A stretch of DNA of 64,000 nucleotides from Prochloron sp965198675 (GCA_965198675.1 OZ240666.1:1736001-1800000), one strand, 5' to 3'. Positions 39,809 to 49,256 are shown, counted from the first letter of the stretch. The notes: generated by a model not told the origin, from the letters alone. Made by a program: numbers and translations.

Positions 39809-40546
39809 GTGTTTGTGGTCCGAAAAAATAACCAAAGGGAACTGCAGGAGCGTCCCACTGAGCTAGCTAAGAGAAAAGAGTCCCTCCAATTTGTCCAGTC
39901 TTTGCGAGAAGTCCTCCAGGATATTACGGTGGTGGAAGTGAACACCATGGTTGTGGAGAGTATTACTGGGGATAAGTTTATGCCAATGGATTCATATCGG
40001 GAGATTTATACCCTAACTAGCTCCTATTTAGAAGAAAAGGGAGTTCATCCCTCACTGTGGGAGCGGTATCTGGAACTGCGCCGCAAATTAGAGTTAGAAT
40101 ACGCACTTACCCAAGCAGATCTGCCGGAAAATTCTTCTATCCTCACCAATCGCACAGTAAATTTGGATACCATCTCCCACACACTGCCCGATCCGACTCA
40201 AGCTCATAAAGAAGCTGTTATGAAAACAAAAAAGCTGCTGAGAAATAGTCGTTTTTTGCGTAGCTTGCACAAAATGAGAGAATTGAAAGCAGCTTTGGAC
40301 AATCGGAATCGGGCCCTACTCAGAAATGATTCAAAAATAGTGCTGACGGATTTAATTTATGCCCAGACAATCATTCACTTCGATGGCCAAATTCTCAATC
40401 GTTACACCCAAGAAATCCTTGACCATCCCCATAAAGACCAAATCATAGCAATTCATCAGGGTGGAGTAGAAGCAGGGACAAAGCAATGGCGTTCCCTTTT
40501 GGGATTTATTATGGATTTGATTACAAAGACCGCGTCACGGCAATGA
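39809..40546 (+). CDS. Uncharacterised cyanobacterial protein
   Basis: A largely helical, charged 245-residue protein with no recognised domain, signal or membrane segment. GTG at 39809 opens the frame, but a GTG at 39815 is better spaced from GGAGG (39801-39805) and would start at VRKNNQRELQE. Its stop overlaps the start of the next gene (ATGA), indicating translational coupling. It belongs to the run of unknown genes after maf; the function is not inferable from sequence. Confidence 0.65.
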   Translation: MFVVRKNNQRELQERPTELAKRKESLQFVQSLREVLQDITVVEVNTMVVESITGDKFMPMDSYREIYTLTSSYLEEKGVHPSLWERYLELRRKLELEYALTQADLPENSSILTNRTVNLDTISHTLPDPTQAHKEAVMKTKKLLRNSRFLRSLHKMRELKAALDNRNRALLRNDSKIVLTDLIYAQTIIHFDGQILNRYTQEILDHPHKDQIIAIHQGGVEAGTKQWRSLLGFIMDLITKTASRQ

Positions 40547-41139
40547 ACAAGACTGAATACAGATCCAAAAACAAGCAGTCACATCTGGATTTGTCCCATG
40601 GCATTGCCCAGATTGAACCTTTATGGAACGGTATTTGTTTTAATTTAGATAAATCTAGTCTTGCCGCAATAGAAAGAGCCAAAACCGACGACAGCCAACT
40701 CTATCTTTCTCCTAAACAACAAGCAGATTTGCGCTGCTATATTTTGTTTGAGGGCCAAAATTATCTTTTCTCTACTTACTATGAAGAGGAAGCCATAGTC
40801 CGTAGTTTAATATTTTTTGATGGAGAGATTATTCACCAGATTAGTAACAATTCCCTAGAAGAGTTCGAATTTGTAGGTAAAATTACTACAGCTCACTACT
40901 GGCTGATGGAGCAAATCATAGAACAGGTTAATTTTGATTCTGATTCTGGAATAGCTAAAGGCTGGTTAAATTTACTTCCTTGGGGACTATCTTGTCTCAT
41001 TGTCCTCATAACAGTGCTGATTAATCTAACCCAGTTTCTATCTCTGCCTTTTTGGCTCATTTTGCTGGCACCTTTGCTAATGTGTTGGTTGTTGCAATTG
41101 GGGATTAAACGGTTGTTAAGAAAACTCTTACCTTATTAA
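40543..41139 (+). CDS. Uncharacterised membrane protein
   Basis: A 198-residue protein with a soluble N-terminal domain (about 1-145) and two C-terminal transmembrane helices (LSCLIVLITVLINL and FWLILLAPLLMCWLLQL) ending in a basic RLLRKLLPY tail. The ATG at 40543 overlaps the preceding stop as ATGA. This is preferred to the longer frame, which would overlap the upstream gene by 60 bases. A membrane-anchored partner of the preceding two gene products is a reasonable guess, but no family is recognised. Confidence 0.7.
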   Translation: MNKTEYRSKNKQSHLDLSHGIAQIEPLWNGICFNLDKSSLAAIERAKTDDSQLYLSPKQQADLRCYILFEGQNYLFSTYYEEEAIVRSLIFFDGEIIHQISNNSLEEFEFVGKITTAHYWLMEQIIEQVNFDSDSGIAKGWLNLLPWGLSCLIVLITVLINLTQFLSLPFWLILLAPLLMCWLLQLGIKRLLRKLLPY

Positions 41140-41145
41140 TATTAG

Positions 41146-41745
41146 CTAGCTGTGAATTCTCGGTTCTGGGTAGAGATTTGCCAATAACTCGCTTTCCGCA
41201 ATTGCCAATTCCTCTAACCGTTGTCCCACCGTATCCCGGTCAAAATAAGTAGTGGCCAAAACCCAGTAAATGCCGTAGTGACGTGCCTCCGATGCAGTCA
41301 AACTGCGATAGAATTTAGCTAAGGCTGGATCACAACAGTGAGTACTCAATAATCCCAACCTTTCGTGGGATCGAGCTTCAATTAGGGCAGCAACTAAGAG
41401 AGAATCCAGGAATCTTTCCGGTTCTTGACGGCGAATCTGAGCTTTTAAGCCGGCTCCATAGGGGGCTGGTTTCAAGGGAGCAAGGGGAATGTTCAGATGT
41501 TCCAGCCACTGGTTCACTTGCTCGAAATGTTCCAACTCCTCCTTAGCGATCGCCGTTAACTGGCGCACCAATTTACTTGAAGATGGATAGTGGAACATCA
41601 AATTTAAGGCGACTCCCGCTGCTTTCCGCTCGCAGTGAGAATGATCCAGCAAGATGACGTTTATATTAGAGATCGCCTGCTTAACCCAAGAATTGCCAGT
41701 GGGCTGTTTGAGAATATTAATCTTTGCAGTCGTGGAGGAAAGCAC
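41146..41745 (-). CDS. miaE: tRNA-(ms2io6A37) hydroxylase, MiaE family
   Basis: A 199-residue non-haem di-iron monooxygenase that hydroxylates the isopentenyl group of ms2i6A37 in tRNA. Ferritin-like helices carry the iron ligands in HCERKAAG, EELEHFEQV, IEARSHERL and SEARHYGIYW. The length is normal for the family. It is convergent with the preceding unknown operon, with only six bases between stop codons, and divergent from the phosphatase gene at 41824. Confidence 0.92.
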   Translation of the reverse strand: MLSSTTAKINILKQPTGNSWVKQAISNINVILLDHSHCERKAAGVALNLMFHYPSSSKLVRQLTAIAKEELEHFEQVNQWLEHLNIPLAPLKPAPYGAGLKAQIRRQEPERFLDSLLVAALIEARSHERLGLLSTHCCDPALAKFYRSLTASEARHYGIYWVLATTYFDRDTVGQRLEELAIAESELLANLYPEPRIHS

Positions 41746-41823
41746 GCTATATTAGGGATAGGTTTAAAGTAGACAAAATCAAATACTATTATACAATAAT
41801 ATACGAATCTTTAAAAAGCAAAA

Positions 41824-42570
41824 ATGACCAACCGCAGAATTTTCATTGGAGATGTTCACGGACATTACAACGAACTCATGCGCTTATTCGAGGCCATCGC
41901 TCCTACTCAGGATGACCGCATTTATTTTCTCGGGGACCTAATCGATCGCGGTCCTCAGAGCGCTGAGGTGGTAGACTTTGTCAAGTCCAATCAGTATCAT
42001 TGTCTTCTGGGGAACCACGAGCTAATGCTACTGGAGGCATTAAATAATGGGGAGTTGGATGAGCCAAGATACCAAGCTTGGCTCTATAGTGGTGGTATTG
42101 CCACTGTTACCAGCTATGACGGTGAAATTCCTATTGAGCATGTCGAATGGATGACAAACCTGTCACTATACTTAGACTTAGAGGATATTTGGTTAGTCCA
42201 TGCTGGGGTGAACCCCCACTTACCCATCGAACAGCAAACAGCTGACGAATTTTGTTGGATTAGAGACGAATTTCTCAGCATTCAGGAGCCTTATTTTGCC
42301 GATAAGCTGATTATTACCGGTCACACCATCACCTTTACTATACCCGGAGTCCGACCTGGGAAAATTGCCTCTGGACCAGGTTGGCTAAATATAGAGACTG
42401 GGGTTTATCATGCCAATAGTGGTTGGTTAACGGGCTTAGATATGAGTCAGGGCTTAGTTTATCAAGTCAATTCCCGCACTGGTGATGTGAGGACAATGCC
42501 TCTAAAAAAAGCGATTACTAAAGTCAAGTTTGGTTCCAGAATGTCTCGCTGGTTCCAGAGAATTTCCTAG
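41824..42570 (+). CDS. Serine/threonine-type metallophosphoesterase
   Basis: A 248-residue PPP-family phosphatase with GDVHGHY, GDLIDRGPQ and GNHELM, which supply the bimetal ligands, and a distal ITGHTIT histidine. It is probably a cytosolic protein phosphatase or diadenosine tetraphosphatase-like enzyme; the substrate cannot be told. The stop codon overlaps that of the convergent Uma2 gene (CTAG shared). Confidence 0.9.
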   Translation: MTNRRIFIGDVHGHYNELMRLFEAIAPTQDDRIYFLGDLIDRGPQSAEVVDFVKSNQYHCLLGNHELMLLEALNNGELDEPRYQAWLYSGGIATVTSYDGEIPIEHVEWMTNLSLYLDLEDIWLVHAGVNPHLPIEQQTADEFCWIRDEFLSIQEPYFADKLIITGHTITFTIPGVRPGKIASGPGWLNIETGVYHANSGWLTGLDMSQGLVYQVNSRTGDVRTMPLKKAITKVKFGSRMSRWFQRIS

Positions 42571-43151
42571 TTATTTGCCTCAAAATGCACTCGTTGGTAA
42601 ATATCTCCCAATGAGATGTTAAAGTCCAGGGAATCTAATGTTAATATTGCGTCAGACCCTTCATATTTCTTTAATAGCCATTGTCCATCTGTTTTTTTGG
42701 TGTATTGTTGAACATAGAAACTATATTGGTCGAAGAGAATGTATTCCCGAAACGTGCCAAGAGAGCGATAGTAACCGAATTTTTCACCACTATCGTAATT
42801 ACGGGTAGATTTGGATAAAACTTCCACAATGAGGAGGGGATTTGTAACAGTGGTAGTCCCGGTTCCTTCATAGATTGGTTCTTCTTTAATTACCATGATA
42901 TCGGGATAGGTATAAACTCGATGGCTGGGTATCCACAAGCGAACGTCACTCATATATATATAGTAATTTTGTCCCCTGAGAGTCAAAGGTAATTTTCTGA
43001 AAAAGTTACCGGCAATCTGATTGTGATTGGTTGTTCCCCCTGTCATGGGTACTATTTCTCCATCTCGATATTCGCTTTTAAATTCTGCTGTTTCTTCTAA
43101 TTTTAGATATTGGGCTGGAGTGAAGTAGGGTTTTTTTGTTTGGACTAACAT
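42567..43151 (-). CDS. Uma2-family (DUF820) endonuclease-like protein, copy 2
   Basis: A 194-residue member of the PD-(D/E)XK-like Uma2 family, which is abundant in cyanobacteria. YTYPDIMVIKEE and LLIVEVLSKSTRNYD supply the usual acidic and EVLS motif residues. It is a close tandem copy of the gene at 43178-43768, differing mainly near residues 45-60. AAAGGAAATAG precedes the start. The biological function of the family is unsettled; an association with mobile DNA has been suggested. Confidence 0.85.
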   Translation of the reverse strand: MLVQTKKPYFTPAQYLKLEETAEFKSEYRDGEIVPMTGGTTNHNQIAGNFFRKLPLTLRGQNYYIYMSDVRLWIPSHRVYTYPDIMVIKEEPIYEGTGTTTVTNPLLIVEVLSKSTRNYDSGEKFGYYRSLGTFREYILFDQYSFYVQQYTKKTDGQWLLKKYEGSDAILTLDSLDFNISLGDIYQRVHFEANN

Positions 43152-43177
43152 ATCAATCTATTTCCTTTGGTTATTGG

Positions 43178-43768
43178 TTATTGGTTGTTATTTGCCTCAA
43201 AATGCACTCGTTGGTAAATATCTCCCAATGAGATGTGCAAGTTTATGGAATCTAATGTTAATATTGCGTCAGACCCTTCATATTCCTGGAAGAGCCATTG
43301 TCCATCTGTTTTTTTGGTGTATTGTTGGACATAGAAACTATATTGGTCAAAGAGAATGTATTCCCGAAACGTGCCAAGAGAGCGATAGTAACGGAACTTA
43401 TCACCATTATCGTAATTACGGGTAGATTTGGATAAAACTTCCCCAATGAGGAGGGGGTTGATAACGGTGGTAGTTCCGATTCCTTCATAAATTGGTTCTT
43501 CTTGAATTACCATGATATCGGGATAGGTATAAACTCGATGGCTGGGTATCCACAAGCGAACGTCACTCATATATATATCATAATTTTGTCCCTTTAGAGC
43601 GAAATTTAAGATAGCATAAAAATTTCCGGCAATCTTATTGTGATTCGTTGTTCCCCCTGTCATAGGTACTATTTCTCCATCTCGATATTCGCTTTTAAAT
43701 TCTGCTGCTTCTTCTAATTTTAGATATTGGGCTGGAGTGAAGTAGGGTTTTTTGGTTTGGACTAACAT
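43178..43768 (-). CDS. Uma2-family (DUF820) endonuclease-like protein, copy 1
   Basis: A 196-residue paralogue of the preceding entry, near-identical in most of its length (MLVQTKKPYFTPAQYLKLEE start). The motif Glu of the EVLS segment is retained (IGEVLSKSTRNYD). It lies 26 nt upstream of its copy on the same strand. High nucleotide similarity points to a recent tandem duplication. A GCAGAGAAAGCAGAGGG repeat lies upstream at about 43815-43848. Confidence 0.85.
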   Translation of the reverse strand: MLVQTKKPYFTPAQYLKLEEAAEFKSEYRDGEIVPMTGGTTNHNKIAGNFYAILNFALKGQNYDIYMSDVRLWIPSHRVYTYPDIMVIQEEPIYEGIGTTTVINPLLIGEVLSKSTRNYDNGDKFRYYRSLGTFREYILFDQYSFYVQQYTKKTDGQWLFQEYEGSDAILTLDSINLHISLGDIYQRVHFEANNNQ

Positions 43769-43942
43769 ATTAATCTATTTCCTTGGTTTGTTGACCATGA
43801 GAGTTTTTTTTATTTAACCACAGAGGACGCAGAGAAAGCAGAGGGAGTAAGGTCGGGTATGGTTTGGCGGTATGAGACTATTTTACAACAAAACCCAATT
43901 CTACTAACATGGTTGTTATCGCCATCGCAGTAAACAGTTACT

Positions 43943-44563
43943 ATGCGGACTCCAAATCAGGATCCAACCTCTTTACCACGGACTGCTTCAATCCAGCGGA
44001 CTACCAAGGAAACAGATGTGCACGCAACCCTAAACCTGGATGGAATAGGTAAGTGTACTGCTGCTACTGGTATTCCGTTTTTAGACCATATGCTCAACCA
44101 AATCTCCTCCCACGGACTGATTGACCTGGAAGTGAAAGCAACCGGGGATTTAGAAATTGACGATCACCACACTAATGAAGATGTGGGCATTACCCTGGGA
44201 CAAACTTTAGGGAAAGCGTTAGGCGATCGCAAAGGTATTGTCCGTTTTGGTCATTTCATCGCCCCTCTAGACGAAGCTCTGATTCAAGTTTCCTTGGATT
44301 TTTCCGGGCGCCCCTATTTGAACTATGGTTTGGAAATTCCCACTCAACGGGTTGGTACCTATGATACTCAGTTAGTACGGGAATTTTTTGTCGCAGTAGT
44401 GAATCATAGCAAAATGACTTTACATATTCGCCAATTGGATGGAATTAATTCTCATCATATCATAGAAGCAACTTTTAAAGCATTTGCTAGGGCAATACGC
44501 ATGGCAGTGGAAATAGATCCCCGTCGCTCTGGTGCTATTCCTAGTTCTAAAGGAGTATTGTAG
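43943..44563 (+). CDS. hisB: Imidazoleglycerol-phosphate dehydratase
   Basis: A 206-residue enzyme converting imidazole glycerol phosphate to imidazole acetol phosphate in histidine synthesis. Manganese-binding motifs are clear: FLDHML (about 50), DDHHTNEDVGI (about 74-84), and the second half repeat with HHIIEATFKAFARA (about 172-185). It is monofunctional, as in cyanobacteria, without the phosphatase domain seen in enterobacteria. It is followed by a REP hairpin (44586-44608) rather than the next his gene. Confidence 0.96.
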   Translation: MRTPNQDPTSLPRTASIQRTTKETDVHATLNLDGIGKCTAATGIPFLDHMLNQISSHGLIDLEVKATGDLEIDDHHTNEDVGITLGQTLGKALGDRKGIVRFGHFIAPLDEALIQVSLDFSGRPYLNYGLEIPTQRVGTYDTQLVREFFVAVVNHSKMTLHIRQLDGINSHHIIEATFKAFARAIRMAVEIDPRRSGAIPSSKGVL

Positions 44564-44616
44564 CACGTACCATGGGAGAGTCCGTAGGGTGGGCATTGCC
44601 CACCCTACATCGCTGG

Positions 44617-44886
44617 TCACTGATTTTTTTCATTCTGTCGTTGGGTTACCAATTTCAGAACTTCTACAATCTCTCCTTGACGGCGATCCAGATTTTCCAA
44701 TACCCGATAAAAACGGGACTGGTTTTGAGTTAAATCTGCCATCAAGCTATAGAGTTGAGCACGATCCTGTAGGTATTCTTGCCGCGATTTTTCTATTCCT
44801 TCTCGGAATTCTCTAACTGAATCTGTTAACGCTTGGATAGAGCGAGCATTGGATACTGCGAGCGCCTTTAATTCTTCATCTGTCAT
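44617..44886 (-). CDS. Small coiled-coil protein
   Basis: An 89-residue, highly charged helical protein (NARSIQALTDSVREFREGIEKS onward) with heptad character throughout and no cysteine. Similar short coiled-coil proteins occur widely in cyanobacteria without a known function. It lies between hisB and hisD, on the hisD strand, but separated from hisD by 301 bp of repeat sequence. Confidence 0.6.
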   Translation of the reverse strand: MTDEELKALAVSNARSIQALTDSVREFREGIEKSRQEYLQDRAQLYSLMADLTQNQSRFYRVLENLDRRQGEIVEVLKLVTQRQNEKNQ

Positions 44887-45187
44887 TTCGGACTCCTTTT
44901 TAGATATATATGATATCCTATCATATATAGCAGTTATTGCTGGTATAATTACAATATCTCCCCATCCCCTTTGCGCCCTTTTTCTGGACGAGACTCTTTA
45001 CCCAGTATTAAGGTTATCTCGCCTCCCATTATCCCGCCCTTAACCTAAATTGCGGCCTAACAGGGTTTCAGTAATATGGCGCACCGCTAGTGGATACCTT
45101 TGCGTCTTTGCGTCTTTGCGCGATAATAATTGTGGGATAATTCGTTACGGGACGCTCTTTTGGTGGGCAATGCCCACCCTACACATC
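44887..45187. repeat. Intergenic repeats between small gene and hisD
   Basis: A palindrome ATATATGATATCC/...ATCATATAT lies just upstream of the coiled-coil gene (44908-44930). TTTGCGTCTTTGCG repeats lie at 45099-45122, and a REP hairpin GGTGGGCAATGCCCACC at about 45161-45178, adjacent to the hisD stop. No gene is seen. Confidence 0.5.
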
Positions 45188-46480
45188 CTACTTTCTTAGA
45201 AGTACTGAGAGTTTATGAGCCTTCATATTCTCCACCTGGGCTAAAACTGCTATTTTGTCCGCATTCTTATTCAAAGTTTCTTTATCATAGCGTACCGTTG
45301 CGGAGGATCTCATAAACTCACCAACAGTCAGCCCGGAAGAAAACCTGGCTGTTCCTTGGGTTGGTAACACATGATTGGTTCCCCCATAATAGTCTCCTAC
45401 AGCTTCTGGGGTATATTGTCCTATAAATAATGCCCCATATTTCCTCAATTTACTTCCTAACTCCTCTGCATTTTCACAAGCTAACTCTACGTGCTCCGGG
45501 GCTATTTGTTCGCACCCTTCCACAGCGTCCAGCATATTATCCACCACAAATATATTCCCATATTTTTCCAAGGACTTCTGCACAGAACTTTGCAGCCCAA
45601 AGCGCTTCACCAATGCTTTTAAGCAACTTTGTATCTCTCTTGCTTTGTCTTCTGTAGAAACAAAAGCAATAGCAGCCTCTAGCCCAGTACCATGTTCCGC
45701 TTGTGCTAACAGATCTATAGCAATAAACTCGGGATTTGCTGATTTATCCGCCAATATCACTACTTCTGAAGGTCCAGCGATAAAATCAATACCTACCGTT
45801 CCATAGAGGAGTTTTTTAGCTGTGGATACCCAGATATTTCCTGGTCCCACTATCTTATCCACACGGGGTACAGTTTCCGTGCCATAAGCCAGTGCTGCTA
45901 CCCCTTGAGCACCGGAAATACCATATATTTCTTTCACCCCAAAATGGGCAGCTATGGCCACAATTTCTTTTGCTACTTTCCCTGAGCGAGGAGCACTAAT
46001 CACTACTATCCGGGGAACCCCAGCTACTAAGGCAGGGATAAGATTCATGTAGAGAGAGGAGGCTAGGGGCGCAACACCTGCGGGAACGGAAATCCCTATG
46101 GACTCAATGGGAAAATAGCGACGTTCCAACCTTCCTCCATCCTCCATAATCAGGAAATAGTTTTGGGTAAGTTGTTTTTCATGATATTGACGCAGATTGT
46201 GACAGGCGCTTTTTACCGCCTCTAAATACTTGGAGTCTGTGGATTTGAGTGCTGCTTCGATTTCATCAGGAGTCAATTTGGGGGATTTTTGGGAGTAGTC
46301 TACCTTATCGAACTTACTCATGTAGCTAAATAACGCTTTATCCCCCTTCACTCTCACATTTTCGATAATTTCGGATACGATAGCAAGAGTCTTGCCATCC
46401 ACTTTTACATTCCGTGCTAAAATTTCTTGAAAACGTTCATTGTCTTGGGAATATTTGCTTATTTGTATCATTGGTATCAC
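45188..46480 (-). CDS. hisD: Histidinol dehydrogenase
   Basis: A 430-residue zinc enzyme catalysing the last two oxidations from histidinol to histidine with NAD. Family motifs include SIGISVPAG, GAQGVAALAYGTETVPRVDKIVGPGN, IDFIAGPSEVVILAD and AEHGTGLEA, plus the C-terminal GGTNHVLPTQGTARFSSGL. Start is ATG at 46480 or 46471. It is divergent from hisC, with a 263-bp shared upstream region containing a GCAGAGGCGCAGAGGGCGCAG repeat. Confidence 0.95.
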   Translation of the reverse strand: MIPMIQISKYSQDNERFQEILARNVKVDGKTLAIVSEIIENVRVKGDKALFSYMSKFDKVDYSQKSPKLTPDEIEAALKSTDSKYLEAVKSACHNLRQYHEKQLTQNYFLIMEDGGRLERRYFPIESIGISVPAGVAPLASSLYMNLIPALVAGVPRIVVISAPRSGKVAKEIVAIAAHFGVKEIYGISGAQGVAALAYGTETVPRVDKIVGPGNIWVSTAKKLLYGTVGIDFIAGPSEVVILADKSANPEFIAIDLLAQAEHGTGLEAAIAFVSTEDKAREIQSCLKALVKRFGLQSSVQKSLEKYGNIFVVDNMLDAVEGCEQIAPEHVELACENAEELGSKLRKYGALFIGQYTPEAVGDYYGGTNHVLPTQGTARFSSGLTVGEFMRSSATVRYDKETLNKNADKIAVLAQVENMKAHKLSVLLRK

Positions 46481-46743
46481 CTTGTCGTGTATATTATATT
46501 ATGGGGAATCCAATTTATTGCTACTATATCTTATCACTCAAAGCAAGGGTCCAGCAACATTTTGGGGGTAAAATAGCTACGGCACCGCGAATAGTGCGGG
46601 TCTATGATTAAACCGCAGAGGCGCAGAGGGCGCAGAGCAAGATAAGAGAGGGTAGACAATTTGGGCAACCTTTGGTACTCTATAATGAGAGAAATTTCCT
46701 TATTGCCTACCCCAGTAAGTAAAATATTAACCTCAATATATTT

Positions 46744-47799
46744 ATGTTTTTGATGAGAGAATGTGTACTAAATACACCAGCATATGTCCCCGGTGAACAA
46801 CCTAAATCTAGTAACTTAATTAAGCTCAATACCAATGAAAATCCCTATGCACCTCCATTTCAACTCCTACCTGTGCTCCAGGATGAATTATCAAAACTGA
46901 ACCTGTATCCAGATCCAGTGTGTAGTAAGCTAAGAGAAACTGCTGCTACCGTTTATGGAGTGTCATCGGAACAAATAATCACTGGTAATGGTTCTGATGA
47001 TATTCTTAATATTGCTATACGCACTTTTGTTAACCCTGGGGAAACCATCGCCTTCTTAGATGTAACTTATTCCCTTTACGAAACTCTTGCCTTGGTTCAT
47101 GGTGCTTCCATGAGAAAAATTCCCACCAATAGTGACTTTGAACTATTCCAACCTATAATTTGTCCAGAAGCAAAGCTGATTTTTGTCGCCTCACCAAATC
47201 CTCCCCTCGGGAAACATCTAAATCGCCAATATCTTGAAGAAACCTGTGGTCAAGCTACAGGTATTGTGGTAATCGATGAAGCTTATGTGAATTTCTCCGA
47301 CTACGACCACCTAGATTTGCTCCAAAAATATAACAACGTTATCCTGGTTCGCACCATGTCCAAAGCTTATAGTCTGGCTGGGGCAAGAGTTGGTTTTGGT
47401 ATTGCCTCGAAATCCCTCCTAAAGCAGATGAATAAAGTTCGAGATTCCTACAATGTGGATCGACTTGCACAAGCTTTGGCAACTGCTGCTTTCCAACACC
47501 AGGAGAAGTACCAGCAAATCTGGGATAAAATCCGGCAAACCAGAAAACGCTTAATGACGTCTCTGAGGGATTTGGATTTTTTTGTCTTTGATTCTGAAGC
47601 CAACTTTGTCTTAGCTTCTCCAAAATGGATACCTGCATCAGAACTTTACACCCAGTTACGGGAAAAGGAAGTCTTAGTTCGTTACTTTAACCATCCTCGT
47701 ATCCTGGATTATGTCAGGATTTCCGTCGGAACAGATCCAGAAATAGATCGTCTTCTGGAAACTGTTCAAGACCTCAAACTCAAAATAGAGAGAGGATGA
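46744..47799 (+). CDS. hisC: Histidinol-phosphate aminotransferase
   Basis: A 351-residue PLP-dependent fold-type I aminotransferase that transaminates imidazole acetol phosphate. LNTNENPYAP at the N-terminus, NGSDDILN for cofactor binding, VVIDEAYVNF and the lysine motif TMSKAYSLAGARVGFG are characteristic of HisC. ATG codons at 46744 and 46753 are both possible. Its stop overlaps the hisN start (ATGA), so the two are translationally coupled. Confidence 0.95.
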   Translation: MFLMRECVLNTPAYVPGEQPKSSNLIKLNTNENPYAPPFQLLPVLQDELSKLNLYPDPVCSKLRETAATVYGVSSEQIITGNGSDDILNIAIRTFVNPGETIAFLDVTYSLYETLALVHGASMRKIPTNSDFELFQPIICPEAKLIFVASPNPPLGKHLNRQYLEETCGQATGIVVIDEAYVNFSDYDHLDLLQKYNNVILVRTMSKAYSLAGARVGFGIASKSLLKQMNKVRDSYNVDRLAQALATAAFQHQEKYQQIWDKIRQTRKRLMTSLRDLDFFVFDSEANFVLASPKWIPASELYTQLREKEVLVRYFNHPRILDYVRISVGTDPEIDRLLETVQDLKLKIERG

Positions 47800-48614
47800 T
47801 CATGAAAGACTTGTCAGCTAGTATAAATCTAGCAGAGAAATTGGCTCAAGTATCTGGGGAAGTGATTCGCCAATATTTTAGACAACCTAACCTGGAAACG
47901 GAAACGAAACCAGAACAAGTGTCTAATATGGCAACTTTTGTGGATAAAGAAGCGGAAAATGCCATGGTGCAAGTTATTTTAAAAGAAGCACCGGAAGACG
48001 GAATCATTCGAGAGGAAGGAGATAATATCCCCTCGAAAAATGGTCGCTACTGGGTTCTGGATCCCATGGATGGCACTTCCTCTTTCGTCAAAGGATTGCC
48101 TATATTTGGTACTCTAATTGGTTTAGTGGAGCTGGAAAGCAACACACCTCTTTTAGGTATGGTGAACCAACCAATCCTGGAAGAAAGTTGGCTGGGAGTG
48201 CAAGGTAAAACAACCTTATTTAATCATCAACCCATTCCCAATTCCTATGCTAAAGTATCCAATATTAAGCTGGAAGAAGCTTGTCTCACTTCCACAAGTC
48301 CTCTCATGTTTAGAACAGAAGAGGAGAAGGCGATCGCTCAAAAATGCCAGGAAATTTGTCAACGGACAGCTTTTGGGGGAGATTGTTATAACTATCTATC
48401 TCTTGCTGCTGGTTGGAGTTCCATCCCAATGATTATCCTAGAGTCGGATATGCAGTATTATGATTTCTGTGCTCTTATCCCCATTATAGAAGGAACTGGT
48501 GCAGTTATCACTGATTGGTCTGGGAACAGATTAACCCACAAATCCACTCAAGTATTAGCTGCTTCTAATTCCTGGTTATGGGAGCAGATACTTGAAGTTA
48601 TAGCCCGAATGTAG
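47796..48614 (+). CDS. hisN: Histidinol-phosphatase, inositol monophosphatase family
   Basis: A 272-residue member of the IMPase-like HisN type. Magnesium-binding motifs are present: REEG (about 68-71), LDPMDGTSSFVKG (about 88-100) and the C-terminal YDFCALIPIIEGTGAVITDWSG. Coupling to hisC through an ATGA overlap strongly supports histidinol phosphate as the substrate. The start MIMKDLS lies within the hisC end. Confidence 0.92.
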   Translation: MIMKDLSASINLAEKLAQVSGEVIRQYFRQPNLETETKPEQVSNMATFVDKEAENAMVQVILKEAPEDGIIREEGDNIPSKNGRYWVLDPMDGTSSFVKGLPIFGTLIGLVELESNTPLLGMVNQPILEESWLGVQGKTTLFNHQPIPNSYAKVSNIKLEEACLTSTSPLMFRTEEEKAIAQKCQEICQRTAFGGDCYNYLSLAAGWSSIPMIILESDMQYYDFCALIPIIEGTGAVITDWSGNRLTHKSTQVLAASNSWLWEQILEVIARM

Positions 48615-48831
48615 GTTGGGTAGAACGAAGTGAAACCCAACAAAGCCAAGAAATGTTGGGTTTCGTGCCTCAACCCAACCTACGGGCTGATTATGGGAGC
48701 AGATACTTGAAATTATAGCCCATTTGTAGGGGCGCTCGGCGTGCGCCCTGTTTTTTAGTAGGGTGGGCAATGAGACCATTATTTTACCCCCTCCTTGGTA
48801 TCTTTTTCCTTCATTTCCCACCAACATTATC
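48615..48831. repeat. GTAGGTTGGG and REP repeats after hisN
   Basis: Two GTAGGTTGGGT...GAAACCCAAC units (48612-48642 and an inverted one at 48654-48683) are followed by a duplicate of the last hisN codons (GGGAGCAGATACTTGAA at 48694). GGCGCTCGGCGTGCGCC and GTAGGGTGGGCAATG fragments lie near 48728-48775. Confidence 0.6.
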
Positions 48832-49254
48832 TCAATTTTCATGATTGTATACTTGAAAAGACCTATCTAGCCATACAATGCGAAAAATTGCTTCATCCTT
48901 ATAACCAACCATTGGAGCTAACCCATTAAAGCGGAATGCGATGAGAGCTACATCTTCAGTGATGTGCTTGGGAATAGCAACCCGGAAGCGATTTCGGTCA
49001 ATTATTTCGTACCCGACTCCATGACGGGGTGCGAGACGAAGCTGTTTCCAAGATAATTGACTGAGTTTATATAAAGTAGAAGCCAGTGCTGCTTTCCTGT
49101 CTTTGTCACACCTATCTAAGCCGTGTGTTTTATCAAGATACCGAAAACAGAAGACTGGGGGTTCCAAGTCATAATTTGAGGCACTTTGTATTTGTTGAGG
49201 TGTCTCAATGCGCTTTCCCTTCCAAGATTCTTTGCGCTTTATCTTTTTTGGCAT
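48832..49254 (-). CDS. Putative toxin of a Panacea-type toxin-antitoxin pair
   Basis: A 140-residue basic protein with an N-terminal KKIKRKESWKGKR stretch and a C-terminal beta-rich part (RNRFRVAIPKHITEDVALI, then KDEAIFRIVWLDRSFQVYNHE), reminiscent of small toxins of RelE-like fold. I do not recognise a defined family. It follows a Panacea-domain (DUF4065) gene by only 2 nt on the same strand, which is the arrangement of panA-type toxin-antitoxin operons. The toxin role is therefore an inference from context. Confidence 0.6.
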   Translation of the reverse strand: MPKKIKRKESWKGKRIETPQQIQSASNYDLEPPVFCFRYLDKTHGLDRCDKDRKAALASTLYKLSQLSWKQLRLAPRHGVGYEIIDRNRFRVAIPKHITEDVALIAFRFNGLAPMVGYKDEAIFRIVWLDRSFQVYNHEN

Positions 49255-49256
49255 TG

